Both the position numbers and the translations under genes were made by a program. The notes below the pieces were generated by a model. The model was given only the letters and a program-made list of their open reading frames with translations. It was not told where the DNA came from and did not search any database. A stretch of DNA of 64,000 nt from Hymenopus coronatus (lineage: Eukaryota; Arthropoda; Insecta; Mantodea; Hymenopodidae): the NCBI GenBank assembly GCA_030762935.1, contig CM060891.1, forward strand, positions 3,546,001-3,610,000. Reading direction: 5' to 3'. This document shows, piece after piece, positions 11,332 to 22,697 of this stretch (the first letter of the stretch is position 1; every line of letters begins with the position of its first letter).

Positions 11332-11570
11332 TTTGTGAAGCTGAAGGATGTAATGTTGCAGCGGAGTTTGCCAAGACTGTAACTGGAGAGCCTGTGTACG
11401 ATTGGAACTGTGTTACTAACGAGATATCAGAGAGATCCAGTATTGAGATAAAGTCTGTGGATGTGTGTCCCCCACGCTGCAGTGTACATCGAGACTGTCA
11501 GAGCTGTCTGCAGGACCAAGGATCCGAGGGGGGCTGGCACGAGTGTCACTGGTCCATAAAACTGGGCGAG
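11332..11570 (+). CDS. MEGF8: MEGF8 exon D: PSI-like module
   Basis: The acceptor is the pyrimidine-poor ccattaaaag ending at 11331, and the donor gtcagt at 11571. Two bases plus the C from exon C make a Leu codon; 79 codons follow. Cysteines in CPPRCSVHRDCQSCL and GGWHECHW match the family's PSI-like spacing. The acceptor is the least canonical in the gene, but no other site gives the required phase. Confidence 0.83.
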
Positions 11571-11804
11571 GTCAGTGTGTGCTGTATTCTTGGTCCAGAA
11601 ATGTATAAAAAGAGTGTTTCTTTCTCGAAAGAAAGTATTTGGGCTTGTTAACTCCTTCACCAATGAAAAGCTATAGACATGGGCTATAAAACACCTTATA
11701 GTTTCAACTCGTAAATTACTAACAAGGCTTTGTATTAGAATACCAATTGGAGTTATAAAAACTTATTTTACTTTTCATTGATTAATTGTAACTGCACAGA
11801 GAAA

Positions 11805-12030
11805 GTGTGTAACAATAACACAAATATTAATATAACAATTAATAATTGTAACAATTCTCCACTTATCTTTTGGAATCCAAGTACTAGTTTCACAATAAAT
11901 TGGTCTATTGCTGAGCTGACAATGCAAAGACCATTTTATTGCAAAACTAGTCCTTGGATTCCAAAAAATAAGCGGAGGAATCATATAATAATTAATTATT
12001 ATATTAATATTTGTGTTACTTCATTATTAC
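11805..12030. repeat. Imperfect 225-bp hairpin (foldback)
   Basis: Arms of about 90 bp ('ggaatccaagtactagttt' versus 'aaactagtccttggattcc'; 'acacaaatattaatata' versus 'atattaatatttgtgt') surround a loop near 11900-11930. Confidence 0.88.
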
Positions 12031-12299
12031 TAGCTTCTTTTTACATTTATAAAATAAGACAAAAGTTGCCAATAATATATAGGGTACAACTAGGAGTTAT
12101 TTCTGGGCTGTTTTGCTGTGGTATGCTGGAGTAAGGTGATCTGTGGTGGACATCTTCAGTGGCAAGGTCAAAGTTTCCTCAGAGAAGATTTTGCTGCATC
12201 TGAAGCATTGATTGTCAGAGTGATTATATTTATGCTGATTGGTTGGGGGGTGGGGCTTGGTCATCTGGTGCAGGTGCCTTCTGATTGGCCCGCATCGAT

Positions 12300-12545
12300 C
12301 TTGCCAGTTTAATGACATTTCCTGCCTTCAATGACAGGATGTCAGTTTCTGTTGAGCTTTAATGTCTGTTCTCTTTTGTTGAAATTGCTAGGATGCTTGT
12401 AAATTTCTATGGCTTCTTGCTGTAGTTGGGCATGGTAATATACTGTAGATGCTGGTGTCCTGGAATTTTATGATGTGTTCACCCTCTGCCTTAATGGCGT
12501 GTTTGGTGACCGTGTGGTCCAGTTGTGTTCCTTGATTCTGGAGTT
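12300..12545 (-). pseudogene. PLE-type GIY-YIG protein C-terminal fragment
   Basis: The - strand reads, in one of the broken frames, EAIEIYKHPSNFNKREQTLK. This matches the EAIEIxKHPxNFNRD motif following GIY-YIG domains in arthropod Penelope-like elements. A neighbouring frame carries HTVTKHAIKAEGEHIIKF. Frameshifted. Confidence 0.7.
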
Positions 12546-12778
12546 AACACTTCAATCACATAGCAGCCAGTTTTTAAAAGATTTGACTATTGCTTTAGCA
12601 TAGTGTATTCTCTTATTTCCCTTCTGCTTACAAAAAAGCAAGTAATAAGACTAGTTCTGCTAATGTTTATCTTGATTAGTATCAAGCAGATAGAAGGACA
12701 AGCTTTTGTAAGAATAGTTTGTGAGAGATTAAAGGAAAGTCATGTGAATGGAAGACACCAGAGTTTTATTTAATGCTA
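12546..12778 (+). repeat. R1 repeat, forward, 3' end
   Basis: Ends 'gaaagtcatgtgaatggaa'; lies just 5' of MEGF8 exon E. Confidence 0.78.
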
Positions 12779-12839
12779 GATGCTAGTGATCAACAGAATT
12801 CCTTGTTAAACGTTTTAACACTAGACACATTGGTTGCAG

Positions 12840-12982
12840 TGCATCTCGCCAAGTTACCAGCCCTTGTACTGCACTGGTGGGGTGTGTGGCCTGGTGCTGC
12901 GAGGTGGAAACATTGATCGCTGTCCAGAACGTTGCTCCACGTACAAGCAGTGCTCAACTTGTCTCAAACATGCTCATTGTGG
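12840..12982 (+). CDS. MEGF8: MEGF8 exon E: PSI-like module
   Basis: The acceptor is cattggttgcag at 12839 and the donor gtaagt at 12983. It has 47 codons and two bases. The peptide begins CISPSYQPLYCTGGVCG and ends CSTYKQCSTCLKHAHCG. This matches the MEGF8-specific block CxSPSYQPLxCTGGxCG as I recall it from vertebrate MEGF8, and is one of the best diagnostic stretches. Confidence 0.93.
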
Positions 12983-13234
12983 GTAAGTAGCTGCAGGTCA
13001 AAGATACAGTCACATAGCCTTCATCTTTGACAACAGCATGACATTAAATTCCAAGGCTAAGTGACATGTTTCCTGGTAAACCATATTCCAGTGTTGTAAG
13101 TAGCTTACTTGACGTAATAGTTGTGAAGTCCTTGACTTAAAGTACTTAGGACATTAAAAAATATAAAGCAGTAGCAGCGAGTAACAGTTTGTGTTATAAT
13201 TGATTCAAAAGAATAAGCTTAATATGTAAGAAAG

Positions 13235-13500
13235 GAAGGTGGTGCCATGGCCAAGTGTTAGATCACTCGCCCGAGTAGGTTTTTGTGGTGGAAGAAGCGG
13301 CATCTGGGCAGGTTTTCTCCGGGTTCTTCCATTTCCCCTACCACTCATTCCACCAATTGCTCCACCATCCATTTCTCTTGCATTTGATATCATCCTCTCC
13401 TCATGATCATGCCGACCACTCGTTCTGTGGTTACGTGCCGCAGGCTCCCCGACATGCTTCTGACTCTTGCCAGTCCTAGATACGGGGAGGGGAAGCTCAC
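13235..13500 (+). repeat. SINE-B copy
   Basis: Starts 'ggtggtgccatggccaag', contains 'ggcatctgggcaggttttct' and ends near 'cagtcctagatac'; shared with 28745 onward. Confidence 0.8.
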
Positions 13501-14139
13501 TAAGAATGTAAGAAAGGAACAGAGTTAAGTAAATACAAAATTTGGAAGAAAGGAAATAAGGAATATAAAATGCCACCAATTTCATTTATTTTGGGATAAA
13601 AAGGATGGAGGGGGAAAACAGAAAAAGCAAAAAAAGATTAGTCCTAGCAAAAGCAGCTATGTTAATTGTAAAAGAATGTCTTTTTCAAGTACCAGAATTG
13701 GAAAGAATATATAATATAATATTATTGTTTATTCATCCTTTGAAACATATACATGTTATTGTACCCATCAAGTTTAAAACAGAGTAAATATAAATATATA
13801 TACATGTAGCCACATTAATAACATTAATGGAAAACATTTGCATATGTTATAAGAATACCTTGCAGACCTAGATTTAGCAGTCATTTATGCAAAAATAAGA
13901 GTTTTTATACATCAAAAGTAAAATAGTAAATATAAACACATTCGTAATAAACTACTCAACTAAACAATTTCAAAAAATGGATTAACTTCATTTTGCCTGT
14001 GAGTATATTGAAAAATGGAGCTCAGCATTTACTTGGATATGAAATATTCTGATGCTTTGAGTGACTTATTTGTAGGTACACAATATTAAGTAATTCCTCA
14101 ACTGAGTAAAATTGGTTAGAAAGCAAGAAGCTTTGAATT

Positions 14140-14295
14140 TTTAACAGACCCTACATTCCTCAGACTAGATGGTAAATTATTATAGAATTTTAAGCTATTA
14201 TATTTAAATGACTTTTCACATAGTTTAGTTTTATGAATAGGAATGTACAATTTATTTTTATTCCTCGCGTTATAAGAATGGATCTCAGAATTTTT
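14140..14295 (-). pseudogene. Non-LTR retrotransposon, reverse-transcriptase ORF C-terminus
   Basis: The - strand gives SEIHSYNARNKNKLYIPIHK, then KYNSLKFYNNLPSSLRNVGS before a stop. HSYNxRxKxxLY...FYNxLPxxLR is the typical C-terminal signature of arthropod LINE reverse-transcriptase ORFs. Only this short 3' piece is clear; the clade cannot be assigned. Confidence 0.75.
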
Positions 14296-14606
14296 AATGA
14301 GATCATTGAGATTGGATTTAACATGTATTAAGGTTTTCTTTATGTAAAGTTAATATGTTTAATTTTTTAAAATGTTTCCTAGCACTTTATGTTTTTGAAA
14401 CACCCACTATAGTTGTCAGTACTTGTTTTGCAGTTTGAAAATGTGGTTATTATTTACACTATTGCCCCCTAGTATTGTAAATGTGGGTGAAAGTACCAAC
14501 TGATGTAATGTGTGACCTCAGTGACAAGCCTTTCTTAATTTTAAAGTTATGTGACTCTCCCAGCAGAGGTTCAAATTTGGGTAATGTAAAATTGTGGTGT
14601 TTTCAG

Positions 14607-14737
14607 ATGGTGTGCATTGAATGTGGGCAACAGTACAGGCCAAGGAGTGTGTACTGAGGGCTCTTTGGACAGCCCTGCCAGTGGTCCAGCACATTCCACC
14701 TGCGACGTGCTGTATTTCCAGGAGTTCTCTGTCACAG
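14607..14737 (+). CDS. MEGF8: MEGF8 exon F: end of PSI module and linker
   Basis: The acceptor is ggtgttttcag at 14606 and the donor gtataa at 14738. One base completes Gly with exon E, giving HCG-WCALNVG across the junction. It has 43 codons and a single exit base. The linker GSLDSPASGPAHSTC is low in cysteine. A truncated mariner begins almost directly after the donor. Confidence 0.88.
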
Positions 14738-14744
14738 GTATAAG

Positions 14745-15802
14745 CCATTCAATAATACATTCCTATTTTTCAACATAACCACTGTTCATATCAATGCATT
14801 TTTGCATGTGGTGTATCATCTTTTGTTTGCCTGCATTCGTAGTACTCTCCCACTGTGTAGCATAGGCAGCTTAAAACATTTTCTTGCAGCTCCTCTCTGG
14901 TTCTGAAATGTGTCCCACCCAGGTGTTTCTTGACGAAACTCGGTGCTAGGTGTGGGCTATAGGGAGGGTGTGCAACAGTATCCAACACTAATTTGTTGTC
15001 ACATGGGCAATGTGTGGATGAGCGTTGTTCTGATGGAAACGCACTCCCTTTGCGAACATGCCTCTCCTCTTATTTTGGATCGGATGGCAAAGTTTTTTTA
15101 CATCTCACTGTAGTGATCTGTATTGATTGTTAAACCGGTAGGCAGGAATTTGCACAACAATAATCCCTTCCTGTCTAAAAATTGCTAGCCATCACTTTGC
15201 CAGCAGACAATATTTGCTTAAACTTCTGTGGCTTCGGCAAATCTGGATGTTTCCACTGACAGGATTGTTGTTACGTTTCTGGTGTCGTGTAGTGACATTA
15301 GAGTGGAAGAATTCCTTAGGCCTGAAGAAATTTGTGAGTCGCTTGAACACATTTCTGTGTGTGGTCTTCTGTAAGCATTCTTGGGCCCCACCTTGCACAA
15401 GCCTTGGTATACCTTAAATGTTGTGAATGCAGGTGTTGCTGACGCCAGGGATCATGTCGCAGTGCTCCTGAACCATCAGCATTGCTTCTTCCACATTTCG
15501 TCCAAAACCAATGGCCGTCCAGAATTCTCTGCACTGTTGTGTGCTCATACACTTCACACAGTTGAGAATGAATTTCCAGTGGCGCAGTATTTTTTGCACA
15601 CCAAATCTGAATTACAGAGTGTAATTTCACACTGGCGGGAGTAGCGAGTGAAAGCTCCATCTCTAATGGCTGCTAAGCCAAGACAGCATCACTGGGGGGG
15701 GGAGAGCCACTAAGCTACACACCAGAGTTGCCAAATCTCACGTAACAGTATTCCTTGCAACTGCAGATGCTTGGAAACCTTATTTTATGGACAGCCCTCA
15801 TG
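14745..15802 (-). mobile_element. Second mariner, degenerate and truncated on the left
   Basis: The right end (reverse complement) reads tgagggctgtccataaaata, a mariner-type terminal repeat; no matching left terminus is present. The - strand codes for degenerate transposase in pieces: about 15660-15316 (N-terminal) and 14988-14791, which begins with AHPPYSPHLAPSFVKKHL. Several frameshifts are present. It starts about 8-15 bp after the exon F donor. Confidence 0.82.
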
Positions 15803-16435
15803 TATCAGTTAGTTATATAGCAATATTTTTGCCATGTATAAAAATTCTAGCTTACATGATTATTTAAATAATAATTCATTGTTCTAATAAAAATAAGCTA
15901 CGTGATGCATTTTTAAAATATCTAGTTTTACAGCAAATGAGTTTACAAATGTGTCTTATGATATATTACCTCTAATTATTGGAGAAAAATTATTCCTTTT
16001 CACATTCTCCTAGACTCTTGACTTGAAAATGCAATAATTTATTTATCAAAATTGGAGCATTGTTTTGAAAAAGTAATATGACTATTTTCTTTAATGTGCT
16101 TTTGGAATGCACTATAAAATTTAGAAACAAATTAGTGAAAAATTATATTGTATGGAACATTTTGAGTGTGGAAAAGTTTTGGAAAAAAGTTTGTGATAAA
16201 ATAAGATTCAAAGTTGGGAGTGTCTATTAATAAGCATATGACTATACTTTTATAACTTCAATTAATTAGTAGTTAAAGTTCATTAAGTGGGAAAATGACA
16301 TGTTTTCTTACAGTTGAGAATTCAAATCATTTTATTATGAAGCAAGAAAAAATTTGTTTAAAATTTGTTGGCAGATGCATGACCTCAGATTGCAAAGATG
16401 CTGAAGTAGCATACAAGTGTTGTTGTACATTATAG
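15803..16435. other. AT-rich intron without recognised feature
   Basis: No repeat family or coding signal is seen. Confidence 0.4.
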
Positions 16436-16845
16436 GCAACACATCGATGAATAACTCGTCAAGCACAGTTAGCTGGAACGACTCGAGCCGCAAGGAGCAG
16501 AGCGGCGTGTTCCCCATGTTTAGCTGGCACTACGTCGGCTGCCCCATGGAGAACGAGTGTCTGAACAACCATCACACATGTGACAACAAGTCAGAGCAGT
16601 GCCTGGACCTGGACGAGGGCTTCAAGTGTGTCTGTGGACCTGGGTACAAGCTTGAGAAGAACATGTGCGTGCCAGTGTGTACGCAGGGTTGTGTGCGAGG
16701 ACTGTGTGTGGAGCCAAACGTGTGCAAGTGTGACTTTGGTTACGTCGGAGCCAACTGCAGCATCCAGTGTCAGTGTAACGGGCACGCCAACTGCGCCGGG
16801 CCTGATAAACTAGACCGCTGCTACGAGTGTCATAACAACACCAAG
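16436..16845 (+). CDS. MEGF8: MEGF8 exon G: EGF domains and start of laminin-EGF
   Basis: The acceptor is tgtacattatag at 16435 and the donor gtaaat at 16846. Two bases plus 136 codons. It encodes a Ser/Asn-rich linker with N-glycosylation sequons. Next comes an EGF-like domain starting at NECLNNHHTC and ending in CVCGPGYKLEKNMC. A second compact EGF follows (CTQGCVRGLCVEP through FGYVGANC), then the start of a laminin-type EGF (CQCNGHANCAG). It is the most GC-rich internal exon and the longest. Confidence 0.94.
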
Positions 16846-17112
16846 GTAAATATAACTTGTGTTGGTGCCTATTGCCACTATCTTCATGGCCTGTACAGGT
16901 CTCTCTTCTGGGTTGTTTGTGCTATATCAACATTTAGAATTAATAGATTTTCCCAAACTGTTAATCCAATTGAATTCTGTTCTGATTTTAATTACTTGGG
17001 CTCACTGAGAAAATTATGATTTTGAGTCCAAAAATGATGTGCTGCAGCTGAATTATGTGTCTGTTTATATTTTAAATGTCTCATGTGTTCTTTAAAACAT
17101 TTGTCCAATATT

Positions 17113-17475
17113 TCATTTTGTTTTTCCTATATACATATTTTCACATTCCTTGCAGCTGATTTCATATAACCTGGATTGTTTCAATGGGGGGATTTTATCT
17201 TTTGTGTTTGTATGGAGGAGGTTTTTTAAACTGTGCTTATTAACCGGGGCTAAGTTGATGTTCCATTTTTGTAAAATCTTTTGAAATTTTTGGTGTGCCA
17301 AAGGGTGGCAAGTGAATTTTTGGAAGATAGTTTTTAGAATGCTAATTTCTTTTACTTTTTTCTGTTTCATAAATTGATTAATCTTCTCTTCTACCAGATG
17401 TTCTGTGTAGCCATTCTTTTGTGCAATTTCCATGATCCTATTAAGTTCTAATTTGTATTCCATCTGGCTTAATGG
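17113..17475 (-). pseudogene. PLE C-terminal ORF fragment with start of GIY-YIG
   Basis: A - strand frame of 116 residues begins MEYKLELNRIMEIAQKNGY and ends LYEISCKECENMYIGKTK, i.e. the linker and first half of a GIY-YIG endonuclease domain (IS-C-x2-C-YIG). It is truncated after the YIG motif by the flanking repeat. Clearly homologous to 21223-21969. Confidence 0.85.
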
Positions 17476-17772
17476 TAGGTTTACCAGTCTGAATGTAAGG
17501 CTGTTGTGTTTGTGTGAAATTGGGTTGTGTAGTTTTCTGTCTGTGTTTCTTTCCTAAAGATTCCAAATTCTAGTTTGTTGTGGTTCCTGATTATCAGTAA
17601 GAAAATGGATAGCAAAATTATATCACAGGTATATTATATACTTATATACTCACAGAACAGCTACGGGGAAATATAACACAAATAGAAATGGAAAAACTTA
17701 TTAAATTGTGGAAGAAAGCTAACAGAATAATAAGTAAGATAAATAATAACAAATGTGTAGAAGATTGTAATA

Positions 17773-17895
17773 CTTTACATCACTTACATTTTATAATTAA
17801 GGACATGTTTCAGAAGCTCTGTTGCTTCCATTATAAATTTTCCTTGATTGCGGTGTCGTGGTTTGCCTCTGGTATTGCATTTAAGAATCTCTGGG
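17773..17895 (-). repeat. PLE tail, inverted partner of 19098-19220
   Basis: 'ttataattaaggacatgttt' and 'tccttgattgcggtgt' recur in reverse complement at 19185 and 19130. Confidence 0.75.
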
Positions 17896-17929
17896 TGAGG
17901 GTCTCGAAGTTCATTAAATTGCTCCCATG

Positions 17930-18775
17930 TTTTACTTTCTCTACATGTAATATGTACCTAGTGTATAGAGAAGGTATTGTAATGCACCCAAAAATTCCAT
18001 ACCGAGATTTCACCAGAAATACATGTTTTGGGTCCCCCTGAATCCAAAAAAGCATTTTCAGAAAAAGGTCCATGTGTGTGTGTGTGTGTGCGTGCTTGCG
18101 TGAACATCATAGCTCAACAGTGAAAAGAACATTAAATATCAAACTAGGTATTTAAGTTTGGTATCTTACAAGGGTGCTACACGAAGATTTTCAAGAAAAT
18201 CCCCCCACCCCCAACTACCCTTTACATGGAAAAAATTTCGAACATTTTGATTTTCTCAAAAATGGCTCTAATGATTTTGATGAAAATCTGTTATATTTAA
18301 GATATTCATATGACAAATAAAATGTAGATCTTGAATCTTATGGGAATAGCCTCTGAAGACCTCTTTATTCTGCATGATTTTTGTATAACTGGTAAACCGT
18401 AAGAGATAGACAAAAACTTGTTATACAAAACATGTAGATCATGATAAAGCACACAATTTATGTCATGTATTTTTTCGTGGAGTTGGCCATTTTCAAGAGA
18501 TTCCTTTTTATTGATTTTCAATTTTAAAATACTTAAACTTTGTCAACTCCTGTCCATACAAAGAAACGGAAATGTATCCCATAGCAAGCACATTTTAAAA
18601 CATCTGATTGTGGGTTTATCCTTGTGCATTCCCTTCTCTTATAAAGGATCTAAGTTATAAAGGATCTAAGTAATAATACCGTTTAGCATTAAACAGATAG
18701 AAGAATAAGCTTATTAACAATAATTTATGACAGAAATGTAGAGAAAGTCATGTGAATGGAGTACATCAGAGTTTT
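17930..18775 (+). repeat. R1 repeat, forward, full length
   Basis: From 'tttactttctctacatg' to 'gtagagaaagtcatgtgaat'. A (TG)n tract lies at 18070-18090. Confidence 0.9.
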
Positions 18776-18777
18776 CC

Positions 18778-18975
18778 AGATGTGGATATTCTCCCAGATT
18801 TCCAATTCGCAACTGTTTCTTATGTGTTGTGGTGTTCTCTCCAGAAATGCCACTGCTGATTTATCTTCCTGGAGTGCTCCTTGTTCCTGGCTGCCACATT
18901 TCTCTTTGTTTTCCCCACATACGCTTTGTCACAGTCCATCTGGTATATTCTGGCTCTGTTCTCTGTTGACATTTG
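18778..18975 (-). pseudogene. PLE GIY-YIG fragment
   Basis: The - strand reads RIYQMDC-DKAYVGKTKRNVAARNKEHSRK, given here with a break after the cysteine: a GIY-YIG core with IY, YVG and EH residues. Frameshifted. Confidence 0.78.
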
Positions 18976-19097
18976 AAACAGGAGACTTTTAATAGAAAAA
19001 TTATTTGTAGGTGCTAGAATAATATTCTGTTCTTTGAAGATTTGTTGAACTTGTTAAAAAACACCGGGTGATGTTTGTGGTGATATGCTCATCTAGA

Positions 19098-19225
19098 GAT
19101 TCTTAAATCCATCACCACAACACCTGCAAACCACAACACCGGTAATCAAGGGGAAGTTGATAATGAAAGCAACAGAGCTTCCAAAACATGTCCTTAATTA
19201 TAAAATGTAAGTCATGTAAAAGTGT
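19098..19225 (+). repeat. PLE tail, forward
   Basis: Ends in 'cttccaaaacatgtccttaa', the same layout as the 21950-22020 tail ('cttctgaaacatgttttcc'). Confidence 0.72.
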
Positions 19226-19805
19226 TGCAATTGACTCAAACAATACTTTATATACATCATTGTCACAAAATCCTCATTATCAGTAATTAGTGTATAAGCT
19301 TGTTTAAAAAATCTACTTCTTGTAATTGCTCCATGAAAATATAAAAACTTTTATACATAAAAAACGTCAAAAGAAATGTAACATATGCTCTTATGGTTTG
19401 AGAAATATGGCAAGTACTTGAGAACATCACTAAGGGAAATATTGAATAATCGTTCAGTAGAAATTATAGAAAGGGAATTACTCATTAAATTACCAAATGA
19501 AATAAAGAATGTAAACCAAACAACAGAAATGCAAGGCACAAAAAACACTTAAATCAAAATGCATTTTGTAATATAGAAGAATTTAAACATAGAAAAGCTA
19601 TGTAAAACTTTTGTATAAAATAAAAATAAGCTCTACTGACATGCACTTAAAAGGATGAAAATAAATAAATTGAATAAATATTTAGGAAAAGCAGTTTGTG
19701 TAGGTTTGTGATGTTGCCCTGCACAATGCATCAATAAAAGTAGATTGTTAATTAAATGATGATTGGAGCATAGGACGACAACTAATCTTCACCATTGAAC
19801 TCTAT
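19226..19805. other. Intron sequence without recognised feature
   Basis: AT-rich. A weak open frame at 19351-19548 (-) has no recognisable motif. Confidence 0.4.
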
Positions 19806-19975
19806 TCCTTGACAACTCTTGTATCTCCTTCGTTTCTCTCCAAGTTACCCTTGGTCTTCCAATCCTTCTTTCTCCCTGTGGATTCCATTCCAATACATTT
19901 CTGCGATCTTTTCTCAGTATATGTCCATTTATACTTCTTTATTTCTCTAACTTTTGTTATTTCCCATAATGTAGT
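19806..19975 (-). pseudogene. Non-LTR retrotransposon ORF2 C-terminal fragment
   Basis: The - strand reads INGHILRKDRRNVLEWNPQG followed by ERRIGRPRVTWRE. The W/NGHxLR...WNPQGxRxxGRPRxTWR signature is typical of the C-terminus of arthropod LINE ORF2 proteins. No intact frame upstream. Confidence 0.82.
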
Positions 19976-20936
19976 GTTGCTAATGGTTTTTCAATAATTT
20001 TTTGGAAAGGAGCTAGGAGGAGATTTGAAGATTTAGAAGTACAAAAATTGTTCAGCAATGTATGGAGAAAAAGATCATTAGAAACTATATACAAATAAAA
20101 AACACATGGGCAAGAGAAGTGTATGTAGAAAAATTAAATAAAGAACAAAGGGAGAGTATTGCTTGAGGAGAGTAAAGGGTGTGAGAAAAGGAACATATGA
20201 AACAATTACAGGGACAAAGAGCTATGGAGGAGCAAGCTGGCTGTATAAATGGACAAAAAGATAGCCTTAATCAAAGTTTTAGCAAGGACTGCAAAAAGCT
20301 AGGCGAGTGTTTGCATGACTGTTATCATCATCATTATCATTAAAAACAAGGAAAACTTGATTAGAATATGGCAAGATAACACCAGGGCTCCTTGCATGGG
20401 TGTTTAGTACAACAAATAAATAAATTATTTTTGGCCACGTGTCTTAGACATCAATTAATAAAACTTTGCAATCTTTTATTTGTTTATTGTGTTGTTTTCC
20501 AGGTTTCACATCTTTACAACAATACAGATAATACATTTGGTTTAACCCTTTAACCAACCCAAATAGCAAAGTGCTGTTTGAAAAGTGCCAAGCAATTTTA
20601 GAGGAGAATGTAGAGTTTTAAATTATTAGTGAGTACGAAATGACATGGAGAGCTAAATCTTTTTTCATTTTTAGTAAACCTTTTTGTCTATGTATTATAT
20701 GGATGAGAAGTCTCTTTAGTGTGTTTAAAAAATTAAAAAGAAAAGAAAAATTTGAAAATAAAATTAAAAATTCCAAAATAATAATTAGACATACAAAACC
20801 TTACTACATAGAAAGTTCAGGCTTATTTAATGAGAGTACAGCTATTTCTTTACTAAAATAGCATCCTGTTTTGGTCTGGTGTTTTATTTTTTAAAATATA
20901 AAAAAGAAATTTACATAACCTGAAGGCTGAAAACTG

Positions 20937-20937
<1 letters not shown>
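19976..20937. other. Intron sequence without recognised feature
   Basis: Lysine-rich spurious frames from A-rich DNA; nothing assignable. Confidence 0.35.

Positions 20938-20968
<31 letters not shown>
20938..20968. repeat. Poly(A) tract
   Basis: About 30 consecutive A. It could be a retroelement tail, but no element body is recognised upstream. Confidence 0.85.
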
Positions 20969-20969
<1 letters not shown>

Positions 20970-21114
20970 GTAAAAAAAATCACAAAACACACACACATAA
21001 GCATGATACCACTATTAATGAAAATGGCATAAGACAGTAGGGTACAAATGTAACATAGATTACTAAACAATTTAGCACTTGTGTTGCTGCATAGCTGAAT
21101 GTTTGATTATCCTG

Positions 21115-22030
21115 ATATATGGTGGACTTTGAGACAGTGATGTGTTTTAACAATTAAAATTTAGTTGAGTCACACCAACAGCTATATAAAACAAAAGAGT
21201 TACAATCCCATTCCTCATCAGCATGCTTTACTCAACAGCCTTACACACAGATGTACCAATGGGAAAAACAGAATACCAATGTGAACTTACTAAAATATTG
21301 GACATAGCTACAGAGAATGGATTTCGGGCAGAACTGGTGTACAAAAAAGTTAATAAAGCCAAAAATAGAAAGAGAATTAAAGAAGTCAGCACACTCACTC
21401 AAAACCAGAAAGAAAACAAGATCTACAAGAAGTTTACATACCACCCTACAACTTTCTACAAATTCCAGAGGATCTTCAAACGACATAACATCATTCTAGC
21501 CCCTAAAAACAATTACTCTATAAAAAACATTTTAAATTCTAAATTAAAAGATGATATCCCACAAGAAAACAAACCAGGAATATATCAGTTCAGCTGTAAT
21601 GACTGTGAAAAAATCTACATCGGCCAAACAAAAAGAAATATAAAAACAGGGGCAAAAGAACACCACAGAAATATTAAACTCAAACAAGAAGACAAATCTG
21701 CAGTAGCTTGGCATTTTTGGAAAGAGAAACACACTATAAATAGAAGCCCAAAAATCCTCAAAAACATCACAAGGAAGACAGAATTAAAAGTTTGGGAAAA
21801 CATATATATTTGGAAAAACAAGAACCGGGTTTTCAATTTTGAAATCCCGCCAGGCGATCTACTCATCCAGAAGTTCATCAAACCACCACCAGGGACAGAG
21901 ACAACCACCACAGCAAGCAATGCCAGCAGTCGACAAAAGGAATTGACAATGGAAGCACATGGCTTCTGAAACATGTTTTCCGAAATAAAAAAGTGATGTA
22001 GTGTTACAAAATCGACTCAACTAAATTTTA
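21115..22030 (+). mobile_element. Penelope-like element, 5'-truncated, best copy in window
   Basis: The body contains the 248-codon C-terminal ORF and ends 'ctcaactaaattttaattga'. Upstream at 21145-21175 lies the inverted counterpart 'caattaaaatttagttgagt', so the piece is bounded by inverted terminal motifs. No reverse-transcriptase domain is present. Confidence 0.82.
21223..21969 (+). CDS. PLE ORF C-terminal part with GIY-YIG endonuclease domain
   Basis: Open for 248 codons. Residues about 15-110 are a basic linker. GIY is at 119-121, followed by C125 and C128 (a C-x2-C zinc-type pair) and YIG at 132-134. The Lys/Arg-rich helix and EHHR at 146-149 follow, then HFW and KEKH at about 164-170. 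In Penelope-like retroelements this GIY-YIG endonuclease follows the reverse transcriptase and cuts target DNA. Here the upstream RT is missing, so the copy is not autonomous. The frame itself has no stop and looks younger than the other PLE pieces. The ATG used is simply the first in frame; the natural protein would start far upstream. Confidence 0.85.
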   Translation: MLYSTALHTDVPMGKTEYQCELTKILDIATENGFRAELVYKKVNKAKNRKRIKEVSTLTQNQKENKIYKKFTYHPTTFYKFQRIFKRHNIILAPKNNYSIKNILNSKLKDDIPQENKPGIYQFSCNDCEKIYIGQTKRNIKTGAKEHHRNIKLKQEDKSAVAWHFWKEKHTINRSPKILKNITRKTELKVWENIYIWKNKNRVFNFEIPPGDLLIQKFIKPPPGTETTTTASNASSRQKELTMEAHGF

Positions 22031-22476
22031 ATTGAATGTTTGATGTTGCTATTGGATGGATTTTCAATACTGAAGATAGAATATATATCTTCCTTTCTGA
22101 CATCAATGTAAGAAACACTTTCTTCAAGATCTCACTTTGTTCTAATACATCATGAACTGCAGTTCTTATTCCTCTTCAGTTTGTAACCTTTGGCTACGAT
22201 GCCATGTTTCAACCAATATAAACAAATGCCGGCTAGAGAAATTAAATTTGGAGCTAATTTAGCATTTTGGAGTATAAAGATAAATCCGGAAATGCTCCAG
22301 AAAACCTTTCTCTATGGCTATGATGTAGAAAATACATTCCCACTGCAAAGAATTAAAATATATGAAAGTGGCATCACGATTAGCACTAAAACTTCTAATT
22401 TTAGTATTTCTCTGAATATGTTTTCATTTGTGAGAATTGTTAAATAAGTAATCATATAAATGTGTATGTTTGACAG

Positions 22477-22614
22477 GGAGCTCAGTGCGAGAAGTGCAAG
22501 CCACTGTTTGTGGGGGACCCCACCAACAACGGACAGTGTGTCCCGTGTATAGAGTACTGTAACGGTCACACCCACATCTGTATCAACGAGAGCATGGCCA
22601 CTGCCTCGATACCC
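22477..22614 (+). CDS. MEGF8: MEGF8 exon H: laminin-EGF completion
   Basis: The acceptor is tatgtttgacag at 22476 and the donor gtaagt at 22615. Exactly 46 codons in phase 0. The peptide GAQCEKCKPLFVGDPTNNG finishes the laminin-EGF begun in exon G, then CVPCIEYCNGHTHIC follows, corresponding to the CRPCHAFCRGNSHVC block of vertebrate MEGF8. Confidence 0.94.
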
Positions 22615-22697
22615 GTAAGTAACACAATAATATATCATTTATTGCAATTCTCACACTGTGAAGCAATGTAACTAACATTTATTTGACATAAGCACTC

